From NCBI GenBank assembly GCA_023151255.1, contig JAKLJG010000002.1, positions 340,489 through 393,248 of the forward strand: a DNA stretch of 52,760 nt, given 5' to 3'. The DNA comes from Cyclobacteriaceae bacterium (lineage in GTDB: Bacteria > Bacteroidota > Bacteroidia > Cytophagales > Cyclobacteriaceae). Positions within the stretch are counted from its first letter, which is position 1. Each line of letters opens with the position of its first letter. The position numbers and the translations under genes are program-made. Of the stretch, positions 8,767-16,906 are shown one piece after another. The notes under the pieces are model-generated. The model made no database searches, had not been told where the DNA came from, and saw only the letters and a program-made list of their open reading frames with translations.

Positions 8767-9501
8767 TTAAGCGTTTGTTGACAATTTAGCCAGCACCTGT
8801 TCGCGGGCTTCGCGGTGGCCGCAATAGCTGCATTTAAAGTGTTTGATGAACAACCCGGTTTCATCCGCAGTGGGCGCTTTCTCCAGTTCTTCGCGTTCAA
8901 TTTTCAGAGTGAAATAACCGCACTCCGGGCATTCTTCAGAATGCTGGTAGGCCATGTATTTTTCAATTTTCTTATAACCCGTCTTATCGTCAATCCACAC
9001 ATCGTAATCCACCGAGTGGAACTGCTCTTCATGTATTTGACTTTCTTCCAAATGGGCATCTTCTTCAACCTCACTGAGTTTACGCATTATATTGCCTTCA
9101 GGCGATTTGCGCGGTTTGTTTCGGATTTTGCGCAGGCGCTTCTCAACCGAGCGCGGGTAGTAAATGCGGATAACACTGTAAAAAATAAAATAGCTGATTA
9201 TAGCAAAACTCACAGTAATAAACAACCGCACGTAAAACCAAGTCATACCTTTTTCGTGGATCATCTCGGTGAACAACGTATTAAAGAACAAGAACCCCGC
9301 GGCTATAAAAGCGATGACAGCATACCAGAAGTACCGGATTTCGTGCAGGTTTACGTAGTCGTATTTTTCTTTCAGATCCTTTATCATAAAAATACGGAAT
9401 TCGTGGTACAGCAGAATTAAAAAACCAATGGCGATAAAAGCCACCGTTCCTTGCAGCATGTAAGTGTTCCAGGCATTTAAAAATTCGTAAGGTACTTCCA
9501 T
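8767..9501 (-). CDS. three-helix membrane protein with a C-terminal zinc ribbon
   Basis: A 244-residue protein from the ATG at 9501 (MEVPYEFLNAWNTYMLQG). An in-frame TTG 12 codons upstream is less likely. Three hydrophobic segments are seen (VAFIAIGFLILL, YFWYAVIAFIAAGFLFF, LFITVSFAIISYFIFYSVI), then a basic loop, an acidic linker and a four-cysteine ribbon ECPECGYFTLK ... CSYCGHRE. The ribbon should be cytoplasmic and bind zinc. I do not recognise the family. It precedes murI but is separated from it by a strong terminator. Function unknown; the ribbon suggests nucleic-acid or protein contact at the membrane. Confidence 0.8.
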   Translation of the reverse strand: MEVPYEFLNAWNTYMLQGTVAFIAIGFLILLYHEFRIFMIKDLKEKYDYVNLHEIRYFWYAVIAFIAAGFLFFNTLFTEMIHEKGMTWFYVRLFITVSFAIISYFIFYSVIRIYYPRSVEKRLRKIRNKPRKSPEGNIMRKLSEVEEDAHLEESQIHEEQFHSVDYDVWIDDKTGYKKIEKYMAYQHSEECPECGYFTLKIEREELEKAPTADETGLFIKHFKCSYCGHREAREQVLAKLSTNA

Positions 9502-9600
9502 AATCGAGGGTTGTTTAGGTTTATTGTTGCTCCCCAAATTAAGAAAGAATTTGAAAGGTTAACACGCCCGCAGCCCGATTTTACCCGGATAATCTGAAAT

Positions 9601-9631
9601 TTTGCCTGAACCACAGATTTCCAATACTTTT
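9601..9631 (+). promoter_or_regulatory. candidate promoter of fabI
   Basis: TTTG at 9601-9604, a 20-nt spacer, then TACTTTT at 9625-9631, matching the Bacteroidetes TTTG / TAnnTTTG pattern except for the last base. The fabI ATG is 17 nt downstream. Confidence 0.4.
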
Positions 9632-9647
9632 AGCAAAAATTAACCCT

Positions 9648-10460
9648 ATGGCTCACAATCTTCTTAAAGGCAAACGCGGTATTATTTTTGGCGCCCTTGA
9701 TGAAAACTCCATCGCCTGGAAAACGGCCTTGGCCGTCAAGGCCGAGGGAGGTTTTTTTACCCTTACCAATGCCCCTATCGCCTTGCGCATGGGAAAGATT
9801 AATGAGTTGGCGAAAGCCTGCGATGCAGAAGTTATTCCGGCTGATGCCACCTCGGAGGCCGATCTTCAAAACCTGTTTACCAAGTCGCTTGATGTACTGG
9901 GGGGCAAGCTCGACTTTGTGCTGCACTCAATTGGCATGAGCCCCAATGTACGGAAGGACAGGCCCTATGGGGATTTAAATTATGAATGGTTTTTAAAAAC
10001 ACTCGATATCTCGGGATTATCCTTTCATAAGATGATGCAAACAGCCGAGAAAACCGATGCGATGAATGAGTGGGGTTCCATTGTAGCACTCTCGTACATA
10101 GCTGCTCAGCGTACCTTCCCCGATTACTCAGATATGGCTCAGGCCAAGGCCGTGCTGGAGTCTATCGCACGAAGCTACGGCTACCGTTTCGGTAAACTGA
10201 AAAAAGTGCGGGTAAACACCATTTCGCAGTCGCCAACCAAAACAACAGCCGGTGCTGGCATTTCGGGCTTTGATGTATTTTTTGATTATGCACAGATGAT
10301 GTCACCGCTGGGTAACGCTTCGGCTGAAGATTGTGCCAACTATATTGTGGCGCTCTTCTCCGACTATACCCGTATGGTAACCATGCAAAACCTGATGCAC
10401 GATGGCGGCTTCTCATCAACCGGAATTACTGAAGATTTGATTGAGCGTCTGACAAAATAG
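9648..10460 (+). CDS. fabI: enoyl-[acyl-carrier-protein] reductase (NADH), FabI type
   Basis: A 270-residue short-chain reductase that carries out the last reduction of each fatty-acid elongation cycle. It has the divergent FabI nucleotide site (KGKRGIIFGALDENSIAW, the variant of GxxxxxSIA). The FabI active-site spacing is present: Y150, then Y160 and K167 in YSDMAQAK (Y-x6-K). SPTKTTAGAGISGF forms the substrate-loop region. Length fits. It stands first in a plus-strand pair with ispE (17-nt gap) and has its own promoter-like site. FabI is the known target of triclosan-type inhibitors in other bacteria; nothing here speaks for or against resistance. Confidence 0.97.
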   Translation: MAHNLLKGKRGIIFGALDENSIAWKTALAVKAEGGFFTLTNAPIALRMGKINELAKACDAEVIPADATSEADLQNLFTKSLDVLGGKLDFVLHSIGMSPNVRKDRPYGDLNYEWFLKTLDISGLSFHKMMQTAEKTDAMNEWGSIVALSYIAAQRTFPDYSDMAQAKAVLESIARSYGYRFGKLKKVRVNTISQSPTKTTAGAGISGFDVFFDYAQMMSPLGNASAEDCANYIVALFSDYTRMVTMQNLMHDGGFSSTGITEDLIERLTK

Positions 10461-10477
10461 TATCCGGATAAGGCAGC

Positions 10478-11284
10478 ATGATTGTTTTTCCTCCTTGTAA
10501 GATCAATCTTGGCCTTCATATTATTTCAAAACGCCCAGATGGTTATCATGAAATTGAAACATGTTTTTATCCGATACCGCTTACTGATGTTTTAGAGATA
10601 ATCCCATCGAAGGAATTCTCCTTTTCTCAAACCGGAGTTAAACTGGAAGGAAGACCAACCGATAACCTGGTAGTTCAAGCTTATCAATTACTGAGCAAGG
10701 ATTATGTAATTCCGCCTGCTTCCATACACCTGCACAAACTTATTCCGGCAGGGGCAGGGCTGGGGGGTGGATCATCGGATGCTGCCCATACCCTGAACCT
10801 GCTCAATGAAATTTTTGAACTTGGCATTTCAGGCGCCACATTACAACACTATGCAATCCGCCTGGGAAGCGACTGTTCTTACTTTTTAAATACGGGCCCA
10901 ATGCTTGGCAAAGGTAAGGGCGAAATGCTGTCTCCGGTTATACTTGATTTAAAGGGCTATACGCTGATTCTGGTCAAACCTCCTGTTCACATATCAACTG
11001 CCGATGCTTATCGGGGCGTAACACCCAAGCAACCGGCCGAGTCGTTGAAAGTGGTTTTAGAATCTGGTATTGAACAGTGGAAAAACCGCTTAGTGAATGA
11101 TTTTGAATTTTCTGTTTTTGCCAGGCACCCTGAAATCAGACAAATTGAAGAAGTGCTTTATGCGCATGGTGCTGTTTATGCCAGTATGAGCGGATCAGGC
11201 TCATCGGTATACGGAATTTTTAAGCAGCCAATCGATCTATCGGGATTGTTTAGCGGATATTTTTACTGGTCAGGGATGCTTTAA
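10478..11284 (+). CDS. ispE: 4-diphosphocytidyl-2-C-methyl-D-erythritol kinase
   Basis: A 268-residue GHMP-family kinase of the non-mevalonate isoprenoid pathway that phosphorylates CDP-methylerythritol. The N-terminal FPPCKINLGLHIISKRPDGYHEIET block is characteristic. The ATP loop PAGAGLGGGSSDAA lies at residues 90-103, and a C-terminal SGSGSSVYGIF block follows. It lies 17 nt behind fabI, probably in the same transcript. Another gene of the same pathway (dxr) lies at about 35 kb. The 3' end overlaps the convergent transporter gene by 15 bp. Confidence 0.96.
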   Translation: MIVFPPCKINLGLHIISKRPDGYHEIETCFYPIPLTDVLEIIPSKEFSFSQTGVKLEGRPTDNLVVQAYQLLSKDYVIPPASIHLHKLIPAGAGLGGGSSDAAHTLNLLNEIFELGISGATLQHYAIRLGSDCSYFLNTGPMLGKGKGEMLSPVILDLKGYTLILVKPPVHISTADAYRGVTPKQPAESLKVVLESGIEQWKNRLVNDFEFSVFARHPEIRQIEEVLYAHGAVYASMSGSGSSVYGIFKQPIDLSGLFSGYFYWSGML

Positions 11285-12169
11285 CGGAGTCACTCTTTCA
11301 AACCGGCTTTTTAATTTCGGATAGGCCATAACCGCGGTAAGAATGATGGCTGTTCCGATATAGAAATTTGGTCCCATTTTCTCGCGTTCGCCAAAGATGA
11401 TAACAGCCATGATTATTCCATACAATGGCTCCAGGTTAAGTGTTAACTGAATAAAGAAAACGGAAAGTTTTTTCATCAGGTGGATGGCGGTGGCATAGGC
11501 ATACACCGAGCAGGCCCAGGCCAGTAATGCAATGTAAAGCCAATCGGGTAATGTGGGTGTTAGTTGCAGGGTTCCGGCCCAGAACTGTTTGTAAACCGGA
11601 AGGAAAAGCGCGGTACCAAGGAAGGCCCCAATCATTTCATAAAAGGTAATTGTATTGGGTTCAATTCGCTTAACCAGTTTGGCATTCAATACGGAGAACA
11701 GCGCGGCCGTAAAGCCGGAAACGATACCCAGCAGCAACCCCAGGTAGTAAGTAAAGTTGAACGAAAAAATAATGTAAAGCCCGGCCAGTACCAGCAGGCC
11801 GAGGAGCAACTCAAATTTTTTTACCTGGCGGCCGTTCAGCCAAGGCTCCAGCAATGCCGCCCACACTGAATTGGTGGCAAACCCAACCAAACTAACCGAA
11901 GCGTTTGATACACGGGCCGAAGCAAAAAAACTTAGCCAGTGGATGCACACAATAAAACCTATCAGCAACAGGCGACCTGCGTCTGAATGACTTACTTTGA
12001 ATGAGCCTTTTAATACAACGATAACTGCGCCCATGCCCAAGGCAGCCAGCAGTGTGCGGTAAAAAACCATTTCTACAGCCGGTATGGAAATAAGTAAACC
12101 GAGTACGGCCGTAAAGCCCCACAGAAAAACTATGAAGTGCAGTTTAAGGTAATCGGTAACCGTGGCCAT
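11270..12169 (-). CDS. EamA/DMT-family transporter
   Basis: A 299-residue protein with ten predicted membrane helices in two EamA repeats (the first starts KLHFIVFLWGFTAVLGLLI, the second after a VKRIEPNTITFYEMIGAFLG block). Families of this type export amino acids, sugars or other metabolites. The substrate cannot be read from sequence. The ATG shares one base with the stop of the LptF/G gene (TAATG), so the two are translationally coupled. The 3' end overlaps ispE. Confidence 0.9.
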   Translation of the reverse strand: MATVTDYLKLHFIVFLWGFTAVLGLLISIPAVEMVFYRTLLAALGMGAVIVVLKGSFKVSHSDAGRLLLIGFIVCIHWLSFFASARVSNASVSLVGFATNSVWAALLEPWLNGRQVKKFELLLGLLVLAGLYIIFSFNFTYYLGLLLGIVSGFTAALFSVLNAKLVKRIEPNTITFYEMIGAFLGTALFLPVYKQFWAGTLQLTPTLPDWLYIALLAWACSVYAYATAIHLMKKLSVFFIQLTLNLEPLYGIIMAVIIFGEREKMGPNFYIGTAIILTAVMAYPKLKSRFERVTPLKHP

Positions 12170-13269
12170 TACCGTGGAACGTATTTATACATAAAGGCCG
12201 AGATGATTCCGAAGATGGCTGTGGGTATCCAAACCGAAATGGCGGGCGGCAATGAACCGGCTTCGGCAAAGGTGCGGAACATCATGAAGAACAGAATAAA
12301 AACAAACGACAAGGCAAACCCGATGGCTATCTGAAGGCCGGTGCCACCCCGGCTTTTCCGTGATGACACAATAACTCCCATAAAGGTGAGGATGAAAATA
12401 GAAAAGGGGGAGGCAAACCGGGTGTACAACTCTACTTCATACACTTCAATACCGGCAATGCTTCGTGTTCGCAGCGTTTGTATGTACTCGGTCAGCTCAT
12501 TAATGGTGAGTCCATCAAATTTGCGGTAATCGTTTTTAAATTCTTTCGGGTGGATAACCAGCGCGGTGTCCAGGCTTATGCCTGATGTAATTAGTTTTTC
12601 TTTTGCCGGCATGCCTACCGTTTGGAAAATGGTGTCGATGCGTTTGATGCTCCAGTCGCGCAACGTCCAGGTATGTTTGGCGGTATCCCACTCTATCCGG
12701 CTGGCATACAGTTTTTCAACCAGTCTCATGTTTTCAAACCGTTCCAGGGTAAAGTGGTAGCCCCTGTCGCTCAGGTTATTGTAATTCTGAATGTACAGAA
12801 AAACATTTTCGGACACCTGTAAATGTATATTTCGTTGGCTGCCACCTGTATTCTTTTTCAGGTACTGCATTTCAAAGGCCAGCCGGGTTTTGTTTGAGTT
12901 CGGTATAACCCACCCGTTCAGATAAAAACTTATTGCCGCAATAACGGCAGCTCCGATTAAGTAGGGAAGCAACAGCCTTCTGAAGCTCACCCCGCTGCTG
13001 AGCGTGGCAATAATTTCAGTCCGCCCGGCCAGGCGGGCGGTAACGTATACGGTGGCAATGAAAACGGTTATGGGTGTAACCAGGCCGGCAATCCAGGGCA
13101 GGAAATCGCCATAATAATCGGCAATTTGCAGTAAGGTTAAGTTAGCCTTGGCATACTTATCGGTTTTTTCGGTAAAGTCGATTACCGTAATCACGGCAAG
13201 CAGGATGAGCACCACAAAAATGAACGTGCTTAAAAACTGCTTCAGGATATACCGATCAAGTAGTTTCAT
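12169..13269 (-). CDS. LptF/LptG-family permease (LPS export)
   Basis: A 366-residue YjgP/YjgQ-family membrane protein. The N-terminus MKLLDRYILKQFLSTFIFVVLI is typical. Three helices come before and three after a periplasmic beta-rich domain (about residues 130-265). LptF and LptG form the membrane part of the ABC transporter that pulls LPS from the inner membrane. With only one copy here, F and G cannot be told apart. It is followed by the EamA gene with a 1-nt overlap and preceded by tgt with 18 nt, which suggests a tgt-lptF-eamA operon. Confidence 0.92.
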   Translation of the reverse strand: MKLLDRYILKQFLSTFIFVVLILLAVITVIDFTEKTDKYAKANLTLLQIADYYGDFLPWIAGLVTPITVFIATVYVTARLAGRTEIIATLSSGVSFRRLLLPYLIGAAVIAAISFYLNGWVIPNSNKTRLAFEMQYLKKNTGGSQRNIHLQVSENVFLYIQNYNNLSDRGYHFTLERFENMRLVEKLYASRIEWDTAKHTWTLRDWSIKRIDTIFQTVGMPAKEKLITSGISLDTALVIHPKEFKNDYRKFDGLTINELTEYIQTLRTRSIAGIEVYEVELYTRFASPFSIFILTFMGVIVSSRKSRGGTGLQIAIGFALSFVFILFFMMFRTFAEAGSLPPAISVWIPTAIFGIISAFMYKYVPR

Positions 13270-13287
13270 GAATCGTGGTTCCGCTTG

Positions 13288-14418
13288 CTAAAGCCGTGTT
13301 GAAATTCTTTTTGCCATAGTGTTTTTCCAGCTAACAAATGTTCCGGCCTCAATGTGTTTGCGGGCTTCCTTCACCAGCCAAAGGTAGAAAGTCAGGTTGT
13401 GAATAGAAGCAATTTGCGAGCCCAATATTTCTTTATTGATGATAAGGTGTCGTAAATAAGCCTTTGAGTAAAACCGGCTGACGTAGCTCTCCAGGCCGCT
13501 ATCAATAGGCGATAAGTCGTCTTTCCATTTTTCGTTGCGGATGTTTAAAATGCCCTGCGTGGTAAACAGCATGCCGTTGCGTGCATTACGGGTAGGCATT
13601 ACACAGTCGAACATATCCACGCCCAAAGCAATACACTCCAGTATATTTTCGGGGGTGCCAACGCCCATCAGGTAGCGCGGTTTATTTTTTGGAAGGATGC
13701 CGCATACCAGGTCGGTCATGGCATACATTTCTTCGTGGGGTTCGCCTACCGACAAACCACCAATGGCATTACCGGGCAATTCCTGTTCGGCAATAAAGGT
13801 GGCAGATTCTTTTCGTAAATCAGCGAACGTGCTGCCTTGTACAATAGGAAACAGGAATTGCTCATAGCCGTATTTCGGAGGAGTGTCTTTCATCCGGGTG
13901 ATGCACCGTGTTAGCCAGGCATGAGTTAAGGCCATCGATTTTTTGGCGTACCGATACTCACAGGGGTAAGGGGTACACTCATCAAAAGCCATTACAATAT
14001 CAGCTCCGATGGAACGCTGGATGTCCATTACATTTTCGGGTGAGAAAAAATGTTTTGAGCCATCAATGTGTGATTTAAAGGTTACCCCCTCGTCATGAAT
14101 TTTCCGGTTGTCGCTCAACGAATAAACCTGGTAGCCCCCGCTGTCGGTCAGCAGCGGCCGTGGCCATCCGGTAAAAGCATGCAGGCCTCCTGCTTTCTCA
14201 AGCAGCTCAATACCCGGGCGCAGGTACAGGTGGTACGTGTTGCCCAGTATGATTTCGGCACCGATGTCATGGAGCAGTTCGCGCTGATGAACGGCTTTCA
14301 CTGAACCGGCTGTGCCCACCGGCATAAAGATCGGGGTGTGTATTTCACCATGAAACGTTTTGATAATTCCTGCCCGTGCAGAGGATTGCGGGTCGGTGGC
14401 GGTAATGGTAAACTGCAT
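13288..14418 (-). CDS. tgt: queuine/preQ1 tRNA-guanine transglycosylase lacking the zinc cysteines
   Basis: A 376-residue enzyme that swaps G34 of certain tRNAs for preQ1. The ATG at 14418 (MQFTITATDPQSSARAG) was chosen; an upstream TTG would add a non-conserved tail. The motifs LTDSGGYQVYSL, IVQGSTFADLR and GGLSVGEPHEEMY are seen. MGVGTPENILECIALGVDMF leads into the nucleophile D271, followed by CVMPTRNARNG. In the zinc region, where the family has C-x-C-x2-C followed 26 residues later by His, this protein has L309, S311 and S314. The His (H340 in SIHNL) is kept. It is probably an active but zinc-poor variant, perhaps shared by relatives. First gene of the tgt-lptF-eamA operon. Confidence 0.95.
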   Translation of the reverse strand: MQFTITATDPQSSARAGIIKTFHGEIHTPIFMPVGTAGSVKAVHQRELLHDIGAEIILGNTYHLYLRPGIELLEKAGGLHAFTGWPRPLLTDSGGYQVYSLSDNRKIHDEGVTFKSHIDGSKHFFSPENVMDIQRSIGADIVMAFDECTPYPCEYRYAKKSMALTHAWLTRCITRMKDTPPKYGYEQFLFPIVQGSTFADLRKESATFIAEQELPGNAIGGLSVGEPHEEMYAMTDLVCGILPKNKPRYLMGVGTPENILECIALGVDMFDCVMPTRNARNGMLFTTQGILNIRNEKWKDDLSPIDSGLESYVSRFYSKAYLRHLIINKEILGSQIASIHNLTFYLWLVKEARKHIEAGTFVSWKNTMAKRISTRL

Positions 14419-14443
14419 CTGAACAAAGGGCCTGGTGGCCGTG

Positions 14444-14474
14444 CAAAAATACCGCAATTCCGCTCAACGGGAAA
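14444..14474 (-). promoter_or_regulatory. candidate promoter of tgt
   Basis: On the minus strand TTTC (14474-14471), a 19-nt spacer and TATTTTTG (14451-14444) match the Bacteroidetes consensus. The predicted leader to the tgt ATG at 14418 is about 20 nt. Confidence 0.5.
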
Positions 14475-14498
14475 TCAGTCCATGTAAAGCAGAAAATC

Positions 14499-14528
14499 TT
14501 TCACGAACAAAAAGCACCGTTATCTTTG
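14499..14528 (+). promoter_or_regulatory. candidate promoter of the glycosyltransferase-sigma-rsmG operon
   Basis: TTTC (14499-14502), an 18-nt spacer, then TATCTTTG (14521-14528), a full match to TAnnTTTG. Its -7 box covers the first possible TTG codon (14526), so translation more likely begins at the TTG at 14547. It is divergent from the tgt promoter 25 bp away. Confidence 0.5.
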
Positions 14529-14546
14529 CGCCATAACCCTTCGACT

Positions 14547-15650
14547 TTGTCTGTTTTACTTTACGTTTTCATTGCTTCAATCGCTGTTCAACTTATTTAC
14601 CTTATTTTATTTTTTATCGGCATAAGCCGAAAGTCGGCACCAACATGCGAAGCAGGCAGCCAGCCTGTTACGGTGCTGATTTGTGCACATGATGAAGAGC
14701 AGAACCTGCGTAACCTCATACCCATGTTGCTTCAGCAGGATTACCCGGTATTTGAAGTAGTGGTTGTGGATGATCGATCCAATGACGGCACCTACGATTA
14801 CCTGCTTGGATTGTCGGTTTCGGATAATCGCTTGCGTATTGTTAAGGTTGATCATTTACCTGACCATGTTAATGCAAAAAAATATGGCATTACATTGGGC
14901 ATAAAGGCGGCTTCGCATGAGTGGATCCTGTTAACCGATGCCGATTGTATGCCGGGGTCTTCCGGATGGATAACAGTCATGAGTCGGTATATGGATGACA
15001 ATGCCCGTTTTGTACTTGGATTTTCGCCTTATGAAAAGCAACCTGGTTTGCTTAACCTGTTTATCCGGTACGAAACGTTGTTTACGGCCATCCAGTACAT
15101 TGGCTTTGCCAACCTGGACATGCCTTACATGGGTGTTGGAAGAAACCTGGCTTATCGAAAATCGTATTTCCTTGCTAACAAAGGATTTAATAACCTGATG
15201 CCAATGACTGGAGGCGATGATGATTTGTATGTGAACCGGCATGCTACAGCTTCAACAACACGCACGTGCATTGAACGTAACTCCCTGGTTTATTCAAAGC
15301 CGAAACAAACCTGGGCCGGTTTTTTTTCCCAGAAAAAGCGTCATCTTTTTGCCGGAAAAAAATACCGGTTTGGGCATAAGGTGGTTTTAGGATTACTAAT
15401 GAGTTCGCAGGTTGCCGGCTGGTTAGCAGCACTTGTGTTGCTGGGTGTCGGCATACAACCGGTAGCTGTTGGCGCTATGCTGTTGGTGCGGTTGTTAATG
15501 CTCGGATTGCTTGTACACCGTGCAGGGCTGCGTTTCGGAGACCCGTTTCCGGGTTATGCAGTTGCAATTTTAGATATTCTTTTTGCCTTTTATTATCTTT
15601 CAACGGCACCGGTTGCATTGATTTCAAAACGTGTAAAATGGACGAATTAG
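14547..15650 (+). CDS. membrane-bound family 2 glycosyltransferase
   Basis: A protein of about 367 residues with no ATG before the catalytic domain. The TTG at 14547 gives MSVLLYVFIASIAVQLIYLI, a proper first membrane helix; a TTG at 14526 would lie inside the promoter. The GT-A domain follows with VTVLICAHDEEQNL, VVVVDDRSNDGTYD and the DAD motif LLTDADC, and then GGDDDLYVNRHA. Two or more C-terminal helices follow (GLLMSSQVAGWLAALVLLGV, VAILDILFAFYYLST). Such enzymes add sugars from nucleotide donors to lipid-linked or surface polysaccharides; donor and acceptor are unknown. It overlaps the sigma-factor gene by 13 nt. Confidence 0.88.
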   Translation: MSVLLYVFIASIAVQLIYLILFFIGISRKSAPTCEAGSQPVTVLICAHDEEQNLRNLIPMLLQQDYPVFEVVVVDDRSNDGTYDYLLGLSVSDNRLRIVKVDHLPDHVNAKKYGITLGIKAASHEWILLTDADCMPGSSGWITVMSRYMDDNARFVLGFSPYEKQPGLLNLFIRYETLFTAIQYIGFANLDMPYMGVGRNLAYRKSYFLANKGFNNLMPMTGGDDDLYVNRHATASTTRTCIERNSLVYSKPKQTWAGFFSQKKRHLFAGKKYRFGHKVVLGLLMSSQVAGWLAALVLLGVGIQPVAVGAMLLVRLLMLGLLVHRAGLRFGDPFPGYAVAILDILFAFYYLSTAPVALISKRVKWTN

Positions 15651-16252
15651 ACGAAGGCCGATTTTCTTCGAAGGCGCTGGAAGATTTCCGTTTGATTGAC
15701 GAGGCGGTGAATAATAATGACGACCAGGCCTTTGCTAAGCTGATGCAACGCTATAAACGCCCGGTGTACCACATGATTTTAAAGATGGTACGCAATGTTG
15801 ACGATGCCGAAGACCTTACCATTGAGTCGTTTGCCAAAGCATTCCGCAGCCTGCACCGGTTTAAGAAAGATTTTACCTTTTCTACCTGGCTGTTTCGTAT
15901 TGCTACCAATAATACCATTGACTACATCCGAAAAAAAAGACTCAATACGCTGAGCATTGACAACACGTATACCGACAGCGATGGCGATTCGGTTTCGCTT
16001 GATGTGGAAGACGAAAACCTGAATCCACAGGAAGTAACCATTAAAGCGCAGAAAGAAGAATTGATGCAGGTGTTTGTGGATAAACTTCCACCCAAGTACC
16101 AAAAGTTGGTACGCATGCGGTATTTTCATGAATTGTCATACGAAGAAATTGCCAAAGAGCTGGAAGCGCCCCTCGGCACGGTGAAGGCACAATTGCACCG
16201 TGCCCGCGAACTGATGTACGAGATGGTTAAAAACAAGCGCGACCATATTTAA
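15638..16252 (+). CDS. ECF-family RNA polymerase sigma factor
   Basis: A 204-residue sigma-70 family regulator. Region 2 has AFAKLMQRYKRPVYHMILKM, VRNVDDAEDLTIESFAKAF and FSTWLFRIATNNTIDYIRKKR. An acidic linker follows (about residues 110-130), then region 4 with LPPKYQKLVRMRYFHELSYE and IAKELEAPLGTVKAQLHRAR. No anti-sigma gene follows. It is sandwiched between the glycosyltransferase (13-nt overlap) and rsmG (TAATG overlap), so it appears to be expressed as part of a housekeeping-like operon. Its target promoters are unknown. Confidence 0.93.
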   Translation: MDELDEGRFSSKALEDFRLIDEAVNNNDDQAFAKLMQRYKRPVYHMILKMVRNVDDAEDLTIESFAKAFRSLHRFKKDFTFSTWLFRIATNNTIDYIRKKRLNTLSIDNTYTDSDGDSVSLDVEDENLNPQEVTIKAQKEELMQVFVDKLPPKYQKLVRMRYFHELSYEEIAKELEAPLGTVKAQLHRARELMYEMVKNKRDHI

Positions 16253-16902
16253 TGATCACTGAAATCCGTTTGCACAACGCGGCTATCATATTTCATTATT
16301 TCCCGGAACTTTCCGGAAATCAAAAGGCACAATTCAACAGCCTGTATGATTTGTATAAAGAGTGGAACGAAAAAATTAATGTTATTTCACGCAAGGATAT
16401 CGGTAACCTCTACACCCACCATGTGCTGCATTCGCTGGGTATTGCAAAAGTTATTTCGTTTAAACCGGGCGCCCGTATTCTGGATGTGGGTACCGGTGGC
16501 GGCTTTCCCGGCATACCGCTTGCCCTAATGTTTCCGCAGGTTCAATTTGATTTAATTGATTCCATCGGGAAAAAAATTACCGTGGTTAACGCGGTTGCAC
16601 AAGCCCTGGAGTTAAAAAATGTAAAGGCTATGCAAACACGGGCCGAGCAGGTAACAGGCCGTTATGATTTTGTGGTAAGTAGAGCGGTAACCCGGTTATC
16701 GGAGTTTTACGGATGGGTGCATGGAAAAATAAAACAGCAGTCGGTGCATGAACTGGAAAACGGTATACTTTACCTGAAGGGTGGCAACCTCGAAGATGAA
16801 CTAGCCGAGTTGAAAAGACCATATTCAGTTTATCAACTGCACGATTTCTTTAGCGAAGAGTTCTTTGAAACAAAAAAGGTGGTGCATATTCCGATGAAGT
16901 AA
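16252..16902 (+). CDS. rsmG: 16S rRNA (guanine-527-N7)-methyltransferase
   Basis: A 216-residue GidB/RsmG enzyme that methylates G527 of 16S rRNA using SAM. The N-terminal YKEWNEKINVISRKD block, HVLHSLGIAK, and the SAM loop ARILDVGTGGGFPGIPLAL are all diagnostic, as is VVSRAVTRL later on. Length is normal. The ATG overlaps the stop of the sigma gene by one base (TAATG). The stop is only 4 bp from the convergent stop of the secreted dehydrogenase gene. Confidence 0.96.
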   Translation: MITEIRLHNAAIIFHYFPELSGNQKAQFNSLYDLYKEWNEKINVISRKDIGNLYTHHVLHSLGIAKVISFKPGARILDVGTGGGFPGIPLALMFPQVQFDLIDSIGKKITVVNAVAQALELKNVKAMQTRAEQVTGRYDFVVSRAVTRLSEFYGWVHGKIKQQSVHELENGILYLKGGNLEDELAELKRPYSVYQLHDFFSEEFFETKKVVHIPMK

Positions 16903-16906
16903 AGCG

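Noticed and set aside
8815-9420. 201-residue plus-strand reading frame opposite the zinc-ribbon membrane protein
   Set aside because: Antisense shadow; the minus-strand frame has helices and a zinc ribbon, the plus frame nothing recognisable.
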